The notes beneath the pieces were generated by a model. It searched no databases, was not told where the DNA came from, and saw only the letters and a program-made list of their open reading frames with translations. From Oleispira sp. (lineage in GTDB: Bacteria; Pseudomonadota; Gammaproteobacteria; Pseudomonadales; Oceanobacteraceae), in NCBI GenBank assembly GCA_016765295.1, contig JAESQF010000121.1, positions 29,098 to 61,326 on the forward strand: DNA of 32,229 nucleotides. Direction: 5' to 3'. Position numbers and translations under genes: made by a program. Positions 1 through 8,870 of this stretch are shown here, one piece after another (positions within the stretch are counted from its first letter, which is position 1; the number at the start of each line of letters is the position of its first letter).

Positions 1-522
1 TCCCTAACTGACTTGGTTATTAATGAATCCAAACACGCCCCTCTAACTCTCTTATTGGATGCGCATTCTGGTTTTGGTATGACTGACAGATTATGGTTCC
101 CTATGGCCTCTACGCATAAACCTATCGAGCACTTAGCAGAAGTTTATAGCTTATATCAGCTATTAACCCGTAACTATCCAAATAACGATTATCTATTCGA
201 ACCTCAATCGCATAATTATTTAACTCACGGTGACTTATGGGATTATTGCTATCTCGAAACCTGTAAAACCCAGACAAATTTTATTCCCTTAACACTAGAG
301 ATGGGGTCATGGCGCTGGCTGAAGAAAAATCCACTTCAGCTCAGTCGGCTAGGGGTCTTTAACCCAATGAAGCCTCACAGATTGCAAAGAACGCTTAGGG
401 GGCATTTAATGCTGATGGAGTTTTTAATCCGAGCGGGCCGCTCTTGGAGGAATTGGCTACCCAAGCAATCGATACGCGCGCATAATCATCTAGAAGCACT
501 GGACTTATGGTATAAAAAATAA
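1..522 (+). CDS. M14-family (DUF2817-like) zinc carboxypeptidase, C-terminal part
   Basis: The reading frame is open from the first base, so this is the 3' end of a longer gene; the TTG at 13 is not a credible start. The fragment reads LLLDAHSGFG, with the His codon at 64-66, and later LTLEMGSW, with the Glu codon at 298-300. In M14 metallocarboxypeptidases the third zinc ligand is a His on a strand of this kind, and the catalytic Glu lies in a TLE motif near the C terminus. The first two zinc ligands (HxxE) would lie upstream of the window. Probable role: hydrolysis of a peptide or amide bond; the substrate is unknown. The stop overlaps the next start by one base (TAATG), so the two genes are probably translationally coupled. 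The family call is good; the subfamily is uncertain. Confidence 0.7.
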   Translation, partial: SLTDLVINESKHAPLTLLLDAHSGFGMTDRLWFPMASTHKPIEHLAEVYSLYQLLTRNYPNNDYLFEPQSHNYLTHGDLWDYCYLETCKTQTNFIPLTLEMGSWRWLKKNPLQLSRLGVFNPMKPHRLQRTLRGHLMLMEFLIRAGRSWRNWLPKQSIRAHNHLEALDLWYKK

Positions 523-1268
523 TGGTTCGAACCTTGGTATTATTGCGCGGATTGACTCGTGGCTGTAATCATTGGGCTGATTTCCCCAAGCAACTAAATC
601 AAGCCTTTCCAGACACTAAGCTAGCCTTGATCGATTTGGCGGGTAATGGAATTAGAACAGATGATAGCAGCCCTTTAACAATCAAGGCTGCACTGCAAGA
701 CATTCGTGATCAAATAAAGCAGCAAGGCATTACCTTTCCAATTGATATTCTAGCGCTATCTCTTGGCGGAATGATCACTCTGCAATGGCTAAATGACTTC
801 CCGGAAGAGATTAATAAAGCGATCGTTATTAATACTAGCCACGCGGGATTGAGTAAAACCAGTGATCGTATGAAGCCTTTAACCATCAGCAAACTATCCA
901 TCGGCGCTCTTCTACCAGCAAGTATGCGCGAGAAAATAATTTACTCAGTGACCTCAAACAATCCGGTAAAGCAGCTCATTAGAAACCAGTGGATTGAGGA
1001 AGCTAAAAAACGTCCGGTCTACCGCCTTAATTTTATTCGGCAGGTTTTTATCGCGCGCTCCTTTAAAACCCATCTTCGTATCAATAAAGAACAGCTTCTT
1101 CTCTTGGCCTCCAGCTCTGATCGCTTAGTCAACGTGGCTAGCTCAAAAGCACTGGCAGAAAATACTTCAGCAAGGTTAGAAGTGCATATAACCGCTGGCC
1201 ATGAAATAACCCTAGATGACCCCCGCTGGGTAATACATCACCTGACTTCTTTTCTTGATCATTCTTGA
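522..1268 (+). CDS. alpha/beta hydrolase
   Basis: A 248-residue protein with an alpha/beta-hydrolase layout. A short N-terminal strand leads to a loop (LLRGLTRGCNHW) at the oxyanion-hole position, where HG is more usual. The nucleophile elbow ALSLGGM places the catalytic Ser at residue 80. The likely acid is Asp200 (SSSDRLVN) and the likely base His227 (TAGHEI). There is no signal peptide, so it is probably cytoplasmic. BioH- or lipase-like esterases share this plan, but nothing here fixes a substrate. It starts inside the stop of the M14 gene, implying one operon and perhaps a shared substrate path. The intergenic stretch that follows belongs to the porin promoter. Confidence 0.8.
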   Translation: MVRTLVLLRGLTRGCNHWADFPKQLNQAFPDTKLALIDLAGNGIRTDDSSPLTIKAALQDIRDQIKQQGITFPIDILALSLGGMITLQWLNDFPEEINKAIVINTSHAGLSKTSDRMKPLTISKLSIGALLPASMREKIIYSVTSNNPVKQLIRNQWIEEAKKRPVYRLNFIRQVFIARSFKTHLRINKEQLLLLASSSDRLVNVASSKALAENTSARLEVHITAGHEITLDDPRWVIHHLTSFLDHS

Positions 1269-1288
1269 TCGGCTATTATGACAAATGT

Positions 1289-1336
1289 ATTACAATTTAT
1301 GACATAGAGTCGAGTTGGTTGTCATAAATTTGTAAC
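1289..1336. promoter_or_regulatory. Pho box with an inverted partner
   Basis: Bases 1319-1335 read TTGTCATAAATTTGTAA; with C1336 they form two 7-base repeats (TTGTCAT, TTGTAAC) separated by AAAT. This is close to the PhoB consensus CTGTCAT-AWAW-CTGTCAT. A -10-like TACTAT at 1347-1352 begins 10 bases after the box, the spacing usual for PhoB-activated promoters, where the box replaces the -35. Bases 1289-1304 (ATTACAATTTATGACA) are an almost exact inverted copy of the box with one base missing, so the region could also fold as a hairpin. The porin start lies 83 bases downstream of the box. Confidence 0.7.
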
Positions 1337-1419
1337 ATTAAAAATTTACTATCCTTGGCAGCTAAGGACATGATGCGAATTAGGGATTAAATTAAAGACT
1401 AATAAGGTAGTTATAGCTT

Positions 1420-2649
1420 ATGCAAACTAAACACCACCCTTGTGCGAAATTGTTAATCAGCGCATTAGCGGTCAGCCCTCTTTTATTCATAAGTGCTGCT
1501 AATGCAGCATCAGAGCACAACCCAGAACACGATATCGATATTTACTACGATGATCTAACACATCTTGTCACCCAAGATGGCAATACCCATTTGAAAATTG
1601 AGATGCGTTTACAGACTCGATTCAGCACACCTTTTGAAAGCAATCCTAAAACTATTGACGACCTACAAGCAGATGCTATCAGTAGCTTTGGCCTAAATCG
1701 AGCGCGATTTAAAGTGGGTGGTAACTTCTATCGCCCATGGATAAAATTAAAGTATGAGTATGATCTTAATAGCAGCCAAACATTAGATGCTCGCATAACA
1801 CTAGAGCATTCTGAACAATTTCAATTTCGCTTCGGCCGCATGAAAGCCCACTACAATCCAGAACGAGTAACATCGTCTAAGGACCAGCAGTTTGTTGATC
1901 GTTCGATGGTCAATGACTACTTCACCCTAGACCGACAGCAAGGCATCTCTTTTCTAGGGCGTCTAAATAAAGGCAGCGCATTAGATTTAAACTACTTATT
2001 TGATGTATTTAACGGCACCGGTAGAGAAGGCGATAACGAAAACGATAAATTCATGTACGTTGCTAGACTGCAATCCAATTTTCTAGGTGAGAAAGTAAGT
2101 AGCGCGATGGGAGATTTAAGAATCAGCCAAAAGCCTATTGCTCATATCGCCGTCGCAGCATCGACTAACGAAAGTCGCTACACCCGCTTTAGTACGAGTA
2201 GCCCGACCCAAGTAAACGACTTACCTGAGCATGATGAGAGTGATGGTTACAAACTAGAGCAGTGGATGGTTGATGCAGCTTATCGCTACCAGGGCTTTTC
2301 TTTTCAAGCCGAGTACCACAATAAGGACATAACTGATCAATATAATGTAAATCTTACTGAAACATTGAATATGACAGGTTACTACGCCCAGGCTGGTTTT
2401 TTCCCTCATACATTAATGGCAAACATTCCTGAGCAGCTAGAGCTAGCCGCAAGGTACTCAACGGTCGATCCAGACACGAGTATTGATGGCAATGATCAGC
2501 GCGAGTATTTGGTTGCAGCAAATTGGTTTTTTAATGGCCACCGGAGCAAGCTAACAGCTGATATTGGTCGCTATGAAATTGATGATGAGCTGACAGATAA
2601 CACAGTAGCGGAGAACAGAGTTAGAGTTCAATACGATGTGAGCTTTTAA
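1420..2649 (+). CDS. phosphate-selective porin (OprO/OprP family)
   Basis: A 409-residue outer-membrane protein. Residues 1-29 are a Sec signal peptide (basic start, hydrophobic core, AANA cleavage site). The mature part is rich in alternating aromatic strands and ends with Phe (VQYDVSF), the usual beta-barrel assembly signal. FGLNRARFKVGG, WIKLKYEYDLN and RFGRMKAHYNPE resemble porin O/P family segments. Expected role: a trimeric anion-selective channel taking phosphate or polyphosphate across the outer membrane. The Pho box upstream supports induction by phosphate starvation through PhoB/PhoR. The upstream AAGG around 1404 is a weak ribosome-binding site. Family members also carry other anions, so phosphate specificity rests mainly on the promoter. 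Confidence 0.85.
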   Translation: MQTKHHPCAKLLISALAVSPLLFISAANAASEHNPEHDIDIYYDDLTHLVTQDGNTHLKIEMRLQTRFSTPFESNPKTIDDLQADAISSFGLNRARFKVGGNFYRPWIKLKYEYDLNSSQTLDARITLEHSEQFQFRFGRMKAHYNPERVTSSKDQQFVDRSMVNDYFTLDRQQGISFLGRLNKGSALDLNYLFDVFNGTGREGDNENDKFMYVARLQSNFLGEKVSSAMGDLRISQKPIAHIAVAASTNESRYTRFSTSSPTQVNDLPEHDESDGYKLEQWMVDAAYRYQGFSFQAEYHNKDITDQYNVNLTETLNMTGYYAQAGFFPHTLMANIPEQLELAARYSTVDPDTSIDGNDQREYLVAANWFFNGHRSKLTADIGRYEIDDELTDNTVAENRVRVQYDVSF

Positions 2650-2667
2650 CTAATACCATTCAATAAC

Positions 2668-2686
2668 GCCCTACCTTAGGTAGGGC
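2668..2686. terminator. terminator-like hairpin between convergent genes
   Basis: GCCCTACC (2668-2675), loop TTA, GGTAGGGC (2679-2686): a perfect 8-bp GC-rich stem just after the porin stop. No T run follows on either strand, so it may be a weak terminator or an mRNA 3'-protecting hairpin. TAACGC (2664-2669) and GCGTTA (2695-2700) form an alternative outer pairing around it, and the right arm overlaps the last codons of the minus-strand gene. Confidence 0.5.
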
Positions 2687-2697
2687 AAGGCCTAGCG

Positions 2698-3279
2698 TTA
2701 TACGAATTGATAAGAGCGTGCACTTTGATCAATTACATCTTCAACTAAAAATTCATGCGATCCAATCTTTCGAGTCAGTATTGAATAAGGTTTATTGCCA
2801 GCAGTGACAAGTCCAAAAGTTACACAGCCGTTAGCGCCAAAAGAAGAACTAACACAAATTGCAGTTGCCTTTGTAACATCCCTAGCACCGTCAAACGGTT
2901 TGAAATTATTTAGACTAGTATGAGATGGCTGCGCAATTAAGCCTTTCATAAATGTTTTGCAGCAACGATTCGGTCCAGCATCCGTACCCGTATGAACATG
3001 AGCCACTCGACGCTTGCCACCAACCTGATAAGTAGACATTACACAGCCAGTGAAGTTACCACTCATTACATCACCGTTGGTTTCATAATAATTTACTCCA
3101 CCAGGAGTATGAGGCATGAAATTGATTTTTGCTGCTGTAGTTCTATCACTATCAATAATCGTTAGTGCTAATGGAAGTGCGTCAACAGAACATTCTTCAA
3201 CATTTTTGACCGTGGTACTAAATTTAACACTCAGTGGGAATTTAAGTGTTACGCCTTTTTTGATTTTATTTATTAGCAT
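2698..3279 (-). CDS. unrecognised protein with CNF/CheD-like Cys-His motif
   Basis: 193 residues, not assigned to a family with confidence. The start has a good ribosome-binding site (AAAGGAG, 6 bases upstream). No signal peptide or membrane segment is visible. The centre reads SGNFTGCVM (Cys79), then RRVAHVHTG (His94, His96). A T/S-G-C turn followed 15 residues later by a His before a TG resembles the catalytic pattern of the glutamine deamidase fold shared by CNF toxins (Cys866/His881), BLF1 and CheD. This similarity is by eye. The protein also has a CC pair (106-107) and further Cys at 30, 142 and 152. It occupies the place downstream of pilZ where tatD often lies in relatives. It could be a deamidase or effector-like enzyme, or the motif could be chance. 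Confidence 0.5.
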   Translation of the reverse strand: MLINKIKKGVTLKFPLSVKFSTTVKNVEECSVDALPLALTIIDSDRTTAAKINFMPHTPGGVNYYETNGDVMSGNFTGCVMSTYQVGGKRRVAHVHTGTDAGPNRCCKTFMKGLIAQPSHTSLNNFKPFDGARDVTKATAICVSSSFGANGCVTFGLVTAGNKPYSILTRKIGSHEFLVEDVIDQSARSYQFV

Positions 3280-3385
3280 ATTCGACTCCTTTGGTATGGT
3301 GAGGAAAGTATTGTACCTAAGTAGGTATTCACAGTCCTAAAAATCCGTTTCACTCTGATTGACGAGCAATATTATAGTTACTGAA

Positions 3386-3415
3386 AATATTCTGATATAT
3401 CGGCCCTGATGTCAA
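3386..3415 (-). promoter_or_regulatory. possible sigma70 promoter for the 2698-3279 gene
   Basis: On the minus strand TTGACA (3415-3410) is a perfect -35 hexamer. AATATT (3391-3386) lies 18 bases later as a 4/6 -10. A second possible -10 (TACAAT) lies closer to the gene. Start of transcription is not proven, but an own promoter would separate this gene from pilZ upstream. Confidence 0.3.
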
Positions 3416-3441
3416 ACAAGAAACCGAATAGAAGATGAAAA

Positions 3442-3780
3442 TCACATAGTATGGGTTAGACGATCCGATTGCAGGGCACCGGCAAGATAGGTTTCCACCT
3501 TATCTTTGGCCATTGTCTCATCACCAGTAAATTGCACGCCAATGCCTGCGACTTTATTACCCTGAGCGCCTTTTGGTGTAACCCAAATCACTTTGCCCGC
3601 AACGGGGATTTTTTCAGGCTCATCCATAAGTTTAAGCAACATAAAGACTTCTTCACCCAGCGGATACTGTTTGCTGGTGGGTATAAATAAACCACCACCC
3701 TGTATAAACGGCATATAGGCTGCGTATAAAACCGCTTTGTCTTTGATTGTGAGCGATAAAATACCACTTCTTGGGTTCAT
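3442..3780 (-). CDS. pilZ: type IV pilus PilZ-domain protein
   Basis: 112 residues, the size of Pseudomonas PilZ. The domain fills the protein: GILSLTIKDKAVLYAAYMPF, GGLFIPTSKQYPLGEEVFML, VAGKVIWVTPKGAQGNKVAGIGVQF. The N-terminal RxxxR c-di-GMP-binding motif of canonical PilZ domains is missing, as is typical of true PilZ, which works through PilB and FimX rather than by binding the nucleotide itself. It follows holB by nine bases, the conserved holB-pilZ order. An AAGAGG sequence precedes the ATG. Role: pilus assembly and twitching motility, by homology. Confidence 0.9.
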   Translation of the reverse strand: MNPRSGILSLTIKDKAVLYAAYMPFIQGGGLFIPTSKQYPLGEEVFMLLKLMDEPEKIPVAGKVIWVTPKGAQGNKVAGIGVQFTGDETMAKDKVETYLAGALQSDRLTHTM

Positions 3781-3789
3781 GTTAGCCTC

Positions 3790-4854
3790 TTACGATGAAA
3801 AAGATTGTTGCCAATCCAATAGCATTGATTCTATTAACAATGATGCATTGTAGTTCCCCTGCCCAGCGGCAAGTCGACCTGCAACTTCTTGTAACTTATG
3901 CTGTAAGGTTAACAGCTTTAATCGCGATACGGTAGCCGCCAACTGCTGTAACCATTCGGCCTGCTGCGGGTGGCTGAGTTGCTGTATTTCCGCTCCCATA
4001 GCCAACTTCATTATATCTAAGCTTAAGCCCGTCCACCAATTAATGGTATCGAGTAAATCATACTTAGCGAGTCCTTTGCTGGTATCTTGCAATTGCTGAC
4101 TCCCACCAAGCCACCCCTGCATCAACGTGATGTAAGTAGCATCTTGCGACAATAAACCATCGCGCAACCATGATTGAGCCTTCAATGGCCCCCCACCACA
4201 TTGGCGCAGCGCCTGTGCAAGATCTTCTTGCGAAGTATTCGGCATTTGTTCAGTCAGCCAGACTAATGCCTGCTCTGCGACCGGTGGGTGAAAATTTATA
4301 CGCTGAGTTCGGCTGCGAATCGTTGGCAATACCGAGCCTAAGCGCTCTGCCATCAATAGTAAGTAGGTTTCCCCCGACGGCTCTTCTAGGGTTTTCAGCA
4401 ATGCATTTGAAGCATTTAAGTTCATCGCCTCAACCGGGTAGATTTGCACTACCTGACAAGCTGAAATCTGTGGTGTCTTTGATAAAAAATCATTGAGCTG
4501 ACGAACTGTATCTACTTTTATCTGTTTGCCTTTAGCTTCTTGATCACAGACAAAATAATCTGGATGACTACCAGCATCCATTAACTGACAGCTACGGCAT
4601 TGGTCGCAACAAGCATTGATCTTTGATGTTTTTTTATCGGCAGATTTGCATAATAATAATTTTGCTAGCTGGTATGCCAAAGGTCTTTTACCAGTACCTT
4701 CATTGCCTAATAGCAAGGAAGCATGTGGCAGGCCTGTACCATAATAGCGATCAAGCAAGCCTTGCCAAACTTCTGCATTCCAAGGGATATTTTGCTGTAA
4801 AACTTGGCGAGCAATTCTATTTTGTTCAGCCAATTCAATTTCATCAACAGCCAT
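3790..4854 (-). CDS. holB: DNA polymerase III delta' subunit
   Basis: 354 residues. An AAA+ module carries a Walker-A-like GNEGTGKR at residues 50-57. A zinc-binding cysteine cluster follows (Cys82, Cys83, Cys86, Cys89). ALLKTLEEPS and SVLPTIRSRTQRI correspond to the family's sensor/SRC region, with SRT in place of SRC. Delta' is part of the clamp-loader complex that opens the beta sliding clamp. A GAGGTA site 8 bases before the ATG supports the start. It follows tmk by 15 bases, a very conserved tmk-holB-pilZ run. The C-terminal third is divergent, as usual. Confidence 0.93.
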   Translation of the reverse strand: MAVDEIELAEQNRIARQVLQQNIPWNAEVWQGLLDRYYGTGLPHASLLLGNEGTGKRPLAYQLAKLLLCKSADKKTSKINACCDQCRSCQLMDAGSHPDYFVCDQEAKGKQIKVDTVRQLNDFLSKTPQISACQVVQIYPVEAMNLNASNALLKTLEEPSGETYLLLMAERLGSVLPTIRSRTQRINFHPPVAEQALVWLTEQMPNTSQEDLAQALRQCGGGPLKAQSWLRDGLLSQDATYITLMQGWLGGSQQLQDTSKGLAKYDLLDTINWWTGLSLDIMKLAMGAEIQQLSHPQQAEWLQQLAATVSRLKLLTLQHKLQEVAGRLAAGQGNYNASLLIESMLLDWQQSFSS

Positions 4855-4869
4855 GTTAGTTACCTCAGC

Positions 4870-5526
4870 CTATGATGTTTTTAATAGTTGGTTAATTGCA
4901 GCATTCAGATCACGCTGCACTGCCGCTAACTCTTGCGCCGCATTGATTTTTTCAACTCGAGATGGAAAGCTTTCCGCAATGGATAAAAATCCTTGCCGTA
5001 CGCGATTAAAGAAATCTAACTGCTCGCCCTCAAAACGATCTGCCGGTCCTCGTGATCTCGCTCGACTCATGCCTATATCAACTGGCGCATCCAATAAAAA
5101 GGTTTTATTGGGCTCAATACCTTGTTGCGCAATCATTTTTAGCTGTTCAATTAAGTCTAGCTTTAAACCACGACCGAAGCCCTGGTAAGCAATAGTAGAA
5201 TCTGTGAAGCGATCGCATAATACCCAGCAGCCACGATCAAGTGCCGGCTTAATTACCGCTTCAATGTGCTGGGCGCGCGCGGCAAAGACTAGTAGTAATT
5301 CAGTAATATCACTCATGCGCTCTTTGTGTGTTTTCTTTAATAATTCTTCACGAATTATTTCTGCGATCTCAGTGCCGCCAGGCTCGCGCGTAACTAATAC
5401 CTCAAGACCGTGCTGCTCTAACAGCTTTCGGCAAAATTCAATATTCGTTGATTTGCCAACCCCCTCACCTCCTTCGAAGGTAATGAATTGGCCAACGGCA
5501 TTGCTCTGGCGAATATTTGCACTCAT
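4870..5526 (-). CDS. tmk: thymidylate kinase
   Basis: 218 residues, normal length for bacterial dTMP kinase. The P-loop is FEGGEGVGKST (around residues 18-27). The DR motif appears as DRFTDSTIAYQGFGRGL, and the lid has RARSRGPADRFE. It converts dTMP plus ATP to dTDP for DNA synthesis. It follows mltG by 35 bases and precedes holB. The ribosome-binding site is weak. The first ten residues are a short extension before the usual QFITFEGG core. Confidence 0.95.
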   Translation of the reverse strand: MSANIRQSNAVGQFITFEGGEGVGKSTNIEFCRKLLEQHGLEVLVTREPGGTEIAEIIREELLKKTHKERMSDITELLLVFAARAQHIEAVIKPALDRGCWVLCDRFTDSTIAYQGFGRGLKLDLIEQLKMIAQQGIEPNKTFLLDAPVDIGMSRARSRGPADRFEGEQLDFFNRVRQGFLSIAESFPSRVEKINAAQELAAVQRDLNAAINQLLKTS

Positions 5527-5561
5527 ATTAATGTCTACTTTTACTTTTTCGATGAAGCATA

Positions 5562-6638
5562 TTAGTTGGTTGCTGGCGCAGATCGATAATCTTTGCTGCG
5601 TCTAAATATCTGATACTTTCTTACCGCACGATTATGCTCTGCGAGTGAGGATGAGAAGTAATGACTACCATCCCCTTTTGCAACAAAATACAAACTCTTG
5701 CCACTATCCGGATTTAATGCAGCATTAATTGCTTCACGCCCTGCAAGTGCAATAGGAGTTGGTGGCAACCCTTTGTTTCGATAACTATTGTAGGGGTTGC
5801 TACGATCACGCAAATGCTTTTTCCGCAGATTACCATCGAAGGTATCTCCTAAACCATAAATAACCGTAGGGTCCGTTTCTAAGCGCATATTTTTTTGTAA
5901 GCGACGCACAAATACCCCGGCAATTTCTGGTCGTTCAATGGCTTGACCTGTTTCTTTTTCAACAATCGAGGCCATTATCAATGCTTCATAGGCGGAGCGA
6001 TAAGGGAGCTTCTCCCCCCCTCTAGATTCGTACTCTTGCCACTCTTGCGCTAATACTTGCTGCATCCGTTGATAAGATTGCTTTAATATCGAAGAAACAG
6101 AATCCCCTGATTGATAAACGTAAGTATCTGGATAGACCAAACCTTCCGGCATAACATCCAGTTGCAATAACGCTTGCACTTTAGCCACAGTTAAAGGTTG
6201 CACATCTTGTACTAATTTAGGTGCATTGGCTAAATTGGCTAATACAACGGATAGCCTTGTACCTTCAATAAAGCTAACCCGGTAGCGCTTATTAGACCCC
6301 TGGGTTAACAAAGACAACAATTGCATGCTGTTCGTATTTTCTGGCACTTCAAACTCACCAGGTTTAATATTTTTAGCACTGCTGAGTATCTTAGCTTGCA
6401 GCAATAATAAACGTGCAGATGGCAACCATCCTTGTTTTTGCCAAAGATAGGCTAGCTCAGACAGTGTCTGCCCCTGTTTAATATCAATATGGATACTGCT
6501 CTGCCCGGCAGGGATTGACATCGGCTGCTGCGAAACATAGACAATACCTGCGGCGAGGACCATCAGTACGAATACAAACAATAAAATTAATTTTTTAAAC
6601 ATATTCCCAACCACACTTTTATCTATGCTTTTACGCAT
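5562..6638 (-). CDS. mltG: endolytic murein transglycosylase MltG (YceG-like)
   Basis: 358 residues. One N-terminal transmembrane helix (LILLFVFVLMVLAAGIVYV) is followed by a LysM-like segment (IKQGQTLSELAYLW) and the YceG catalytic domain. That domain includes MASIVEKETGQ, with the conserved catalytic Glu, and RLETDPTVIYGLGDTFDGNL. It cleaves nascent glycan strands at the inner membrane and so may set chain length. The first ATG (6638) has no clear ribosome-binding site. An internal ATG at 6602 (MFKKLI) would put the basic residues right before the helix and is an equally good start. It follows pabC by 26 bases, a common pabC-mltG-tmk-holB order. Confidence 0.92.
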   Translation of the reverse strand: MRKSIDKSVVGNMFKKLILLFVFVLMVLAAGIVYVSQQPMSIPAGQSSIHIDIKQGQTLSELAYLWQKQGWLPSARLLLLQAKILSSAKNIKPGEFEVPENTNSMQLLSLLTQGSNKRYRVSFIEGTRLSVVLANLANAPKLVQDVQPLTVAKVQALLQLDVMPEGLVYPDTYVYQSGDSVSSILKQSYQRMQQVLAQEWQEYESRGGEKLPYRSAYEALIMASIVEKETGQAIERPEIAGVFVRRLQKNMRLETDPTVIYGLGDTFDGNLRKKHLRDRSNPYNSYRNKGLPPTPIALAGREAINAALNPDSGKSLYFVAKGDGSHYFSSSLAEHNRAVRKYQIFRRSKDYRSAPATN

Positions 6639-6664
6639 TTTCTAATATTTTTTATAATCGATTA

Positions 6665-7516
6665 TTAATCTAGAAAATACTGTTGATTAAACTCATCCGA
6701 TAGTGTTTTTACTAAATCAGATAATGGTATCTGATGACCTGCAATATTACTGACTAGCTGAATACCGATTAAACTATTGCTGATAAATACGGCATCTGCT
6801 GACAATAAACATTCAAGTTTAACAGATTTCACAACTTGTAGTGTTTTTGGCGTCGATGCTAGATTGTGTATCAGCCAACGGCGTACACAGCCATCGACTC
6901 CCTCAAGACTCAAATCAGGCGTATAAACCTGTTTTTTTCTTAACCAAAAAATATTCGACATCGTGCATTCGGTTACAGCTCCGTCTATATCAAGCATGAT
7001 GCCTTCATCAAACTCATTTTGACTACCCCACTCGGAACGAGCCATAATTTGATCAAGACGATTTAAGTGCTTTAGACCCGCAAGTACAGGTTGACGTGAT
7101 AACGGATGCTGGCAAATAGTGAGTTTTTTATTAGATTGCACAAGATTCAAACTGTCTTCGGGCAAGTCAGTTATTTTCAGCCACCAGTTAAGTGCAGGAA
7201 CGTCCGGTGGTTTATATCCTCTTGGGCCTACGCCACGACTAATAATTAACTTAGCGCAGCCAGATTCTATTGCTTTCAGATTTTCAGCAATAAATCTTGG
7301 CCACTGAGCAAGAAATTTATCAATCGGCAGCTTTAATTTTTCTTGCGCAAGCAATAAACGCTCACGGTGAAAATCCCACATGGGGATATCACCACGGTGA
7401 ATTCGTAACGTTTCGAAAACTCCGTCACCGTAATGAAAAGCGCGATCTTGAAAATCGATTACTTGATCACTCTGATCAACCAATTCTCCATTTAAAAACA
7501 ACAAGTCCAATGCCAT
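6665..7516 (-). CDS. pabC: aminodeoxychorismate lyase
   Basis: 283 residues, a fold-type IV PLP enzyme. The N terminus (FLNGELV, FQDRAFHYGDGVFETLRI) is characteristic. GLKHLNRLDQ contains the probable PLP Lys149. DEGIMLDIDGAVTECTMSNIF is the conserved C-terminal cofactor-loop region. It converts 4-amino-4-deoxychorismate to p-aminobenzoate plus pyruvate in folate synthesis. It lies 11 bases after fabF. A pabB-like gene, encoding the previous step, begins at 31782, far away. D-amino-acid or branched-chain aminotransferases share the fold, but the neighbours favour PabC. Confidence 0.9.
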   Translation of the reverse strand: MALDLLFLNGELVDQSDQVIDFQDRAFHYGDGVFETLRIHRGDIPMWDFHRERLLLAQEKLKLPIDKFLAQWPRFIAENLKAIESGCAKLIISRGVGPRGYKPPDVPALNWWLKITDLPEDSLNLVQSNKKLTICQHPLSRQPVLAGLKHLNRLDQIMARSEWGSQNEFDEGIMLDIDGAVTECTMSNIFWLRKKQVYTPDLSLEGVDGCVRRWLIHNLASTPKTLQVVKSVKLECLLSADAVFISNSLIGIQLVSNIAGHQIPLSDLVKTLSDEFNQQYFLD

Positions 7517-7527
7517 CTGCTAGGTCT

Positions 7528-8790
7528 TTATGCCTTTGTGTATTTTTTAAAAAGTAGAGATCCATTGGTACCACCAAAACCAAAGGAATTTGATATCGCC
7601 GCATCAATATTCATTTTTCTTGCAGTATTAGGAACATAATCCAAGTCACATCCCTCACCGACTTCATCTAGATTAATCGTCGGCGGCGCAATACTTTCAA
7701 TAATCGCTTTAATGGTAAAAATAGCTTCAACGGCACCCGCTGCACCGAGCAAGTGCCCCGTCATCGATTTAGTTGAAGAGACTGCAACCTTACCGGCTTG
7801 CTCAACAAACAAACCATGAATAGCCGCTGTTTCAGCAATATCACCGGCATGAGTTGATGTGCCGTGCGCATTAATGTATTGCACATCAGTGGCGATCATA
7901 CCGGCATCGTTTAATGCATTTTGCATCGCCGCCTGAGCGCCACTACCATCTGCTGGTGGGCTCGTAATATGGTGAGCATCATCACTCATACCGAAACCTG
8001 CGAGCTCAGCATAAATAGTAGCCCCGCGTTTTTTAGCGTGCTCATATTCTTCCAATACTAGAATGCCGGCTCCGTCTCCCAATACAAAACCGTCACGGTC
8101 TTTATCCCAAGGACGACTGGCTTTCTCTGGCTCATCGTTACGGGTAGACATAGCACGAGCGGCAGCAAAGCCACCAACACCGGCAGCGCAAGTAGCCATC
8201 TCAGCGCCACCAACAATCATAACATCAGCATCGCCATAAGCGATGGTACGCGCGCCATAACCAATGTTATGCGTACCCGTAGTGCAGGCCGTGGCGATTG
8301 CAAAGTTAGGGCCTTTTAAACCGTATTTTATTGCGATATTGCCTGCTGCCATATTAACAACGGTTGCAGGTATAAAGAATGGCGAAACACGACGTGGACC
8401 TTTTTTATCTAAATTCAATACCGTCTGTTCAATGGTACTAATCCCACCGATGCCAGAGCCTACAGCAACACCTATGCGGCTTGAATCAACTGTTTGGGTA
8501 TTGATATTATCGTCAAGCTTTGCGTCTTTCATCGCTTGATAGCTTGCCGCTAGAGCGTATTGTATAAAAATATCAATCTTGCGAGCATCTTTTGTGGTTA
8601 AGCCGTACTGCGTAATATCGAAATCTTTTACCTGGCCAGCAATTTGAGTTGCAAAACCTTCAGTATCAAATGATTCAATTTTGCTAATACCACTCTTGCC
8701 TGCGATTAATGACTGCCAGCTTGATTCCACCGTATTACCCAGCGGACTGATCATGCCTAAACCTGTGACGACAACGCGACGCGAACTCAT
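7528..8790 (-). CDS. fabF: beta-ketoacyl-ACP synthase II
   Basis: 420 residues. The condensing-enzyme triad is visible: Cys169 (ATACTTGTH), His309 ([12 protein letters not shown]) and His346 ([12 protein letters not shown]). It condenses malonyl-ACP with acyl-ACP during chain elongation, including the temperature-sensitive step to C18:1 in relatives. GGGAG seven bases before the ATG is a good ribosome-binding site. It is separated from acpP by 217 bases that hold a terminator and an AT-rich palindrome, so it may have its own promoter. Length and motifs fit FabF rather than FabB. Confidence 0.95.
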   Translation of the reverse strand: MSSRRVVVTGLGMISPLGNTVESSWQSLIAGKSGISKIESFDTEGFATQIAGQVKDFDITQYGLTTKDARKIDIFIQYALAASYQAMKDAKLDDNINTQTVDSSRIGVAVGSGIGGISTIEQTVLNLDKKGPRRVSPFFIPATVVNMAAGNIAIKYGLKGPNFAIATACTTGTHNIGYGARTIAYGDADVMIVGGAEMATCAAGVGGFAAARAMSTRNDEPEKASRPWDKDRDGFVLGDGAGILVLEEYEHAKKRGATIYAELAGFGMSDDAHHITSPPADGSGAQAAMQNALNDAGMIATDVQYINAHGTSTHAGDIAETAAIHGLFVEQAGKVAVSSTKSMTGHLLGAAGAVEAIFTIKAIIESIAPPTINLDEVGEGCDLDYVPNTARKMNIDAAISNSFGFGGTNGSLLFKKYTKA

Positions 8791-8870
8791 AAATGATCTC
8801 CCGATCCTAGCAAGCAGATAAACTAAAGCTGCATATTAAAACTTATTACAAAACAGCAATGCTATAAAAA

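Noticed and set aside
3116-3340. A 74-residue plus-strand frame with a hydrophobic start.
   Set aside because: Overlaps the opposite-strand gene, which has a good ribosome-binding site; this frame has none and no family resemblance.
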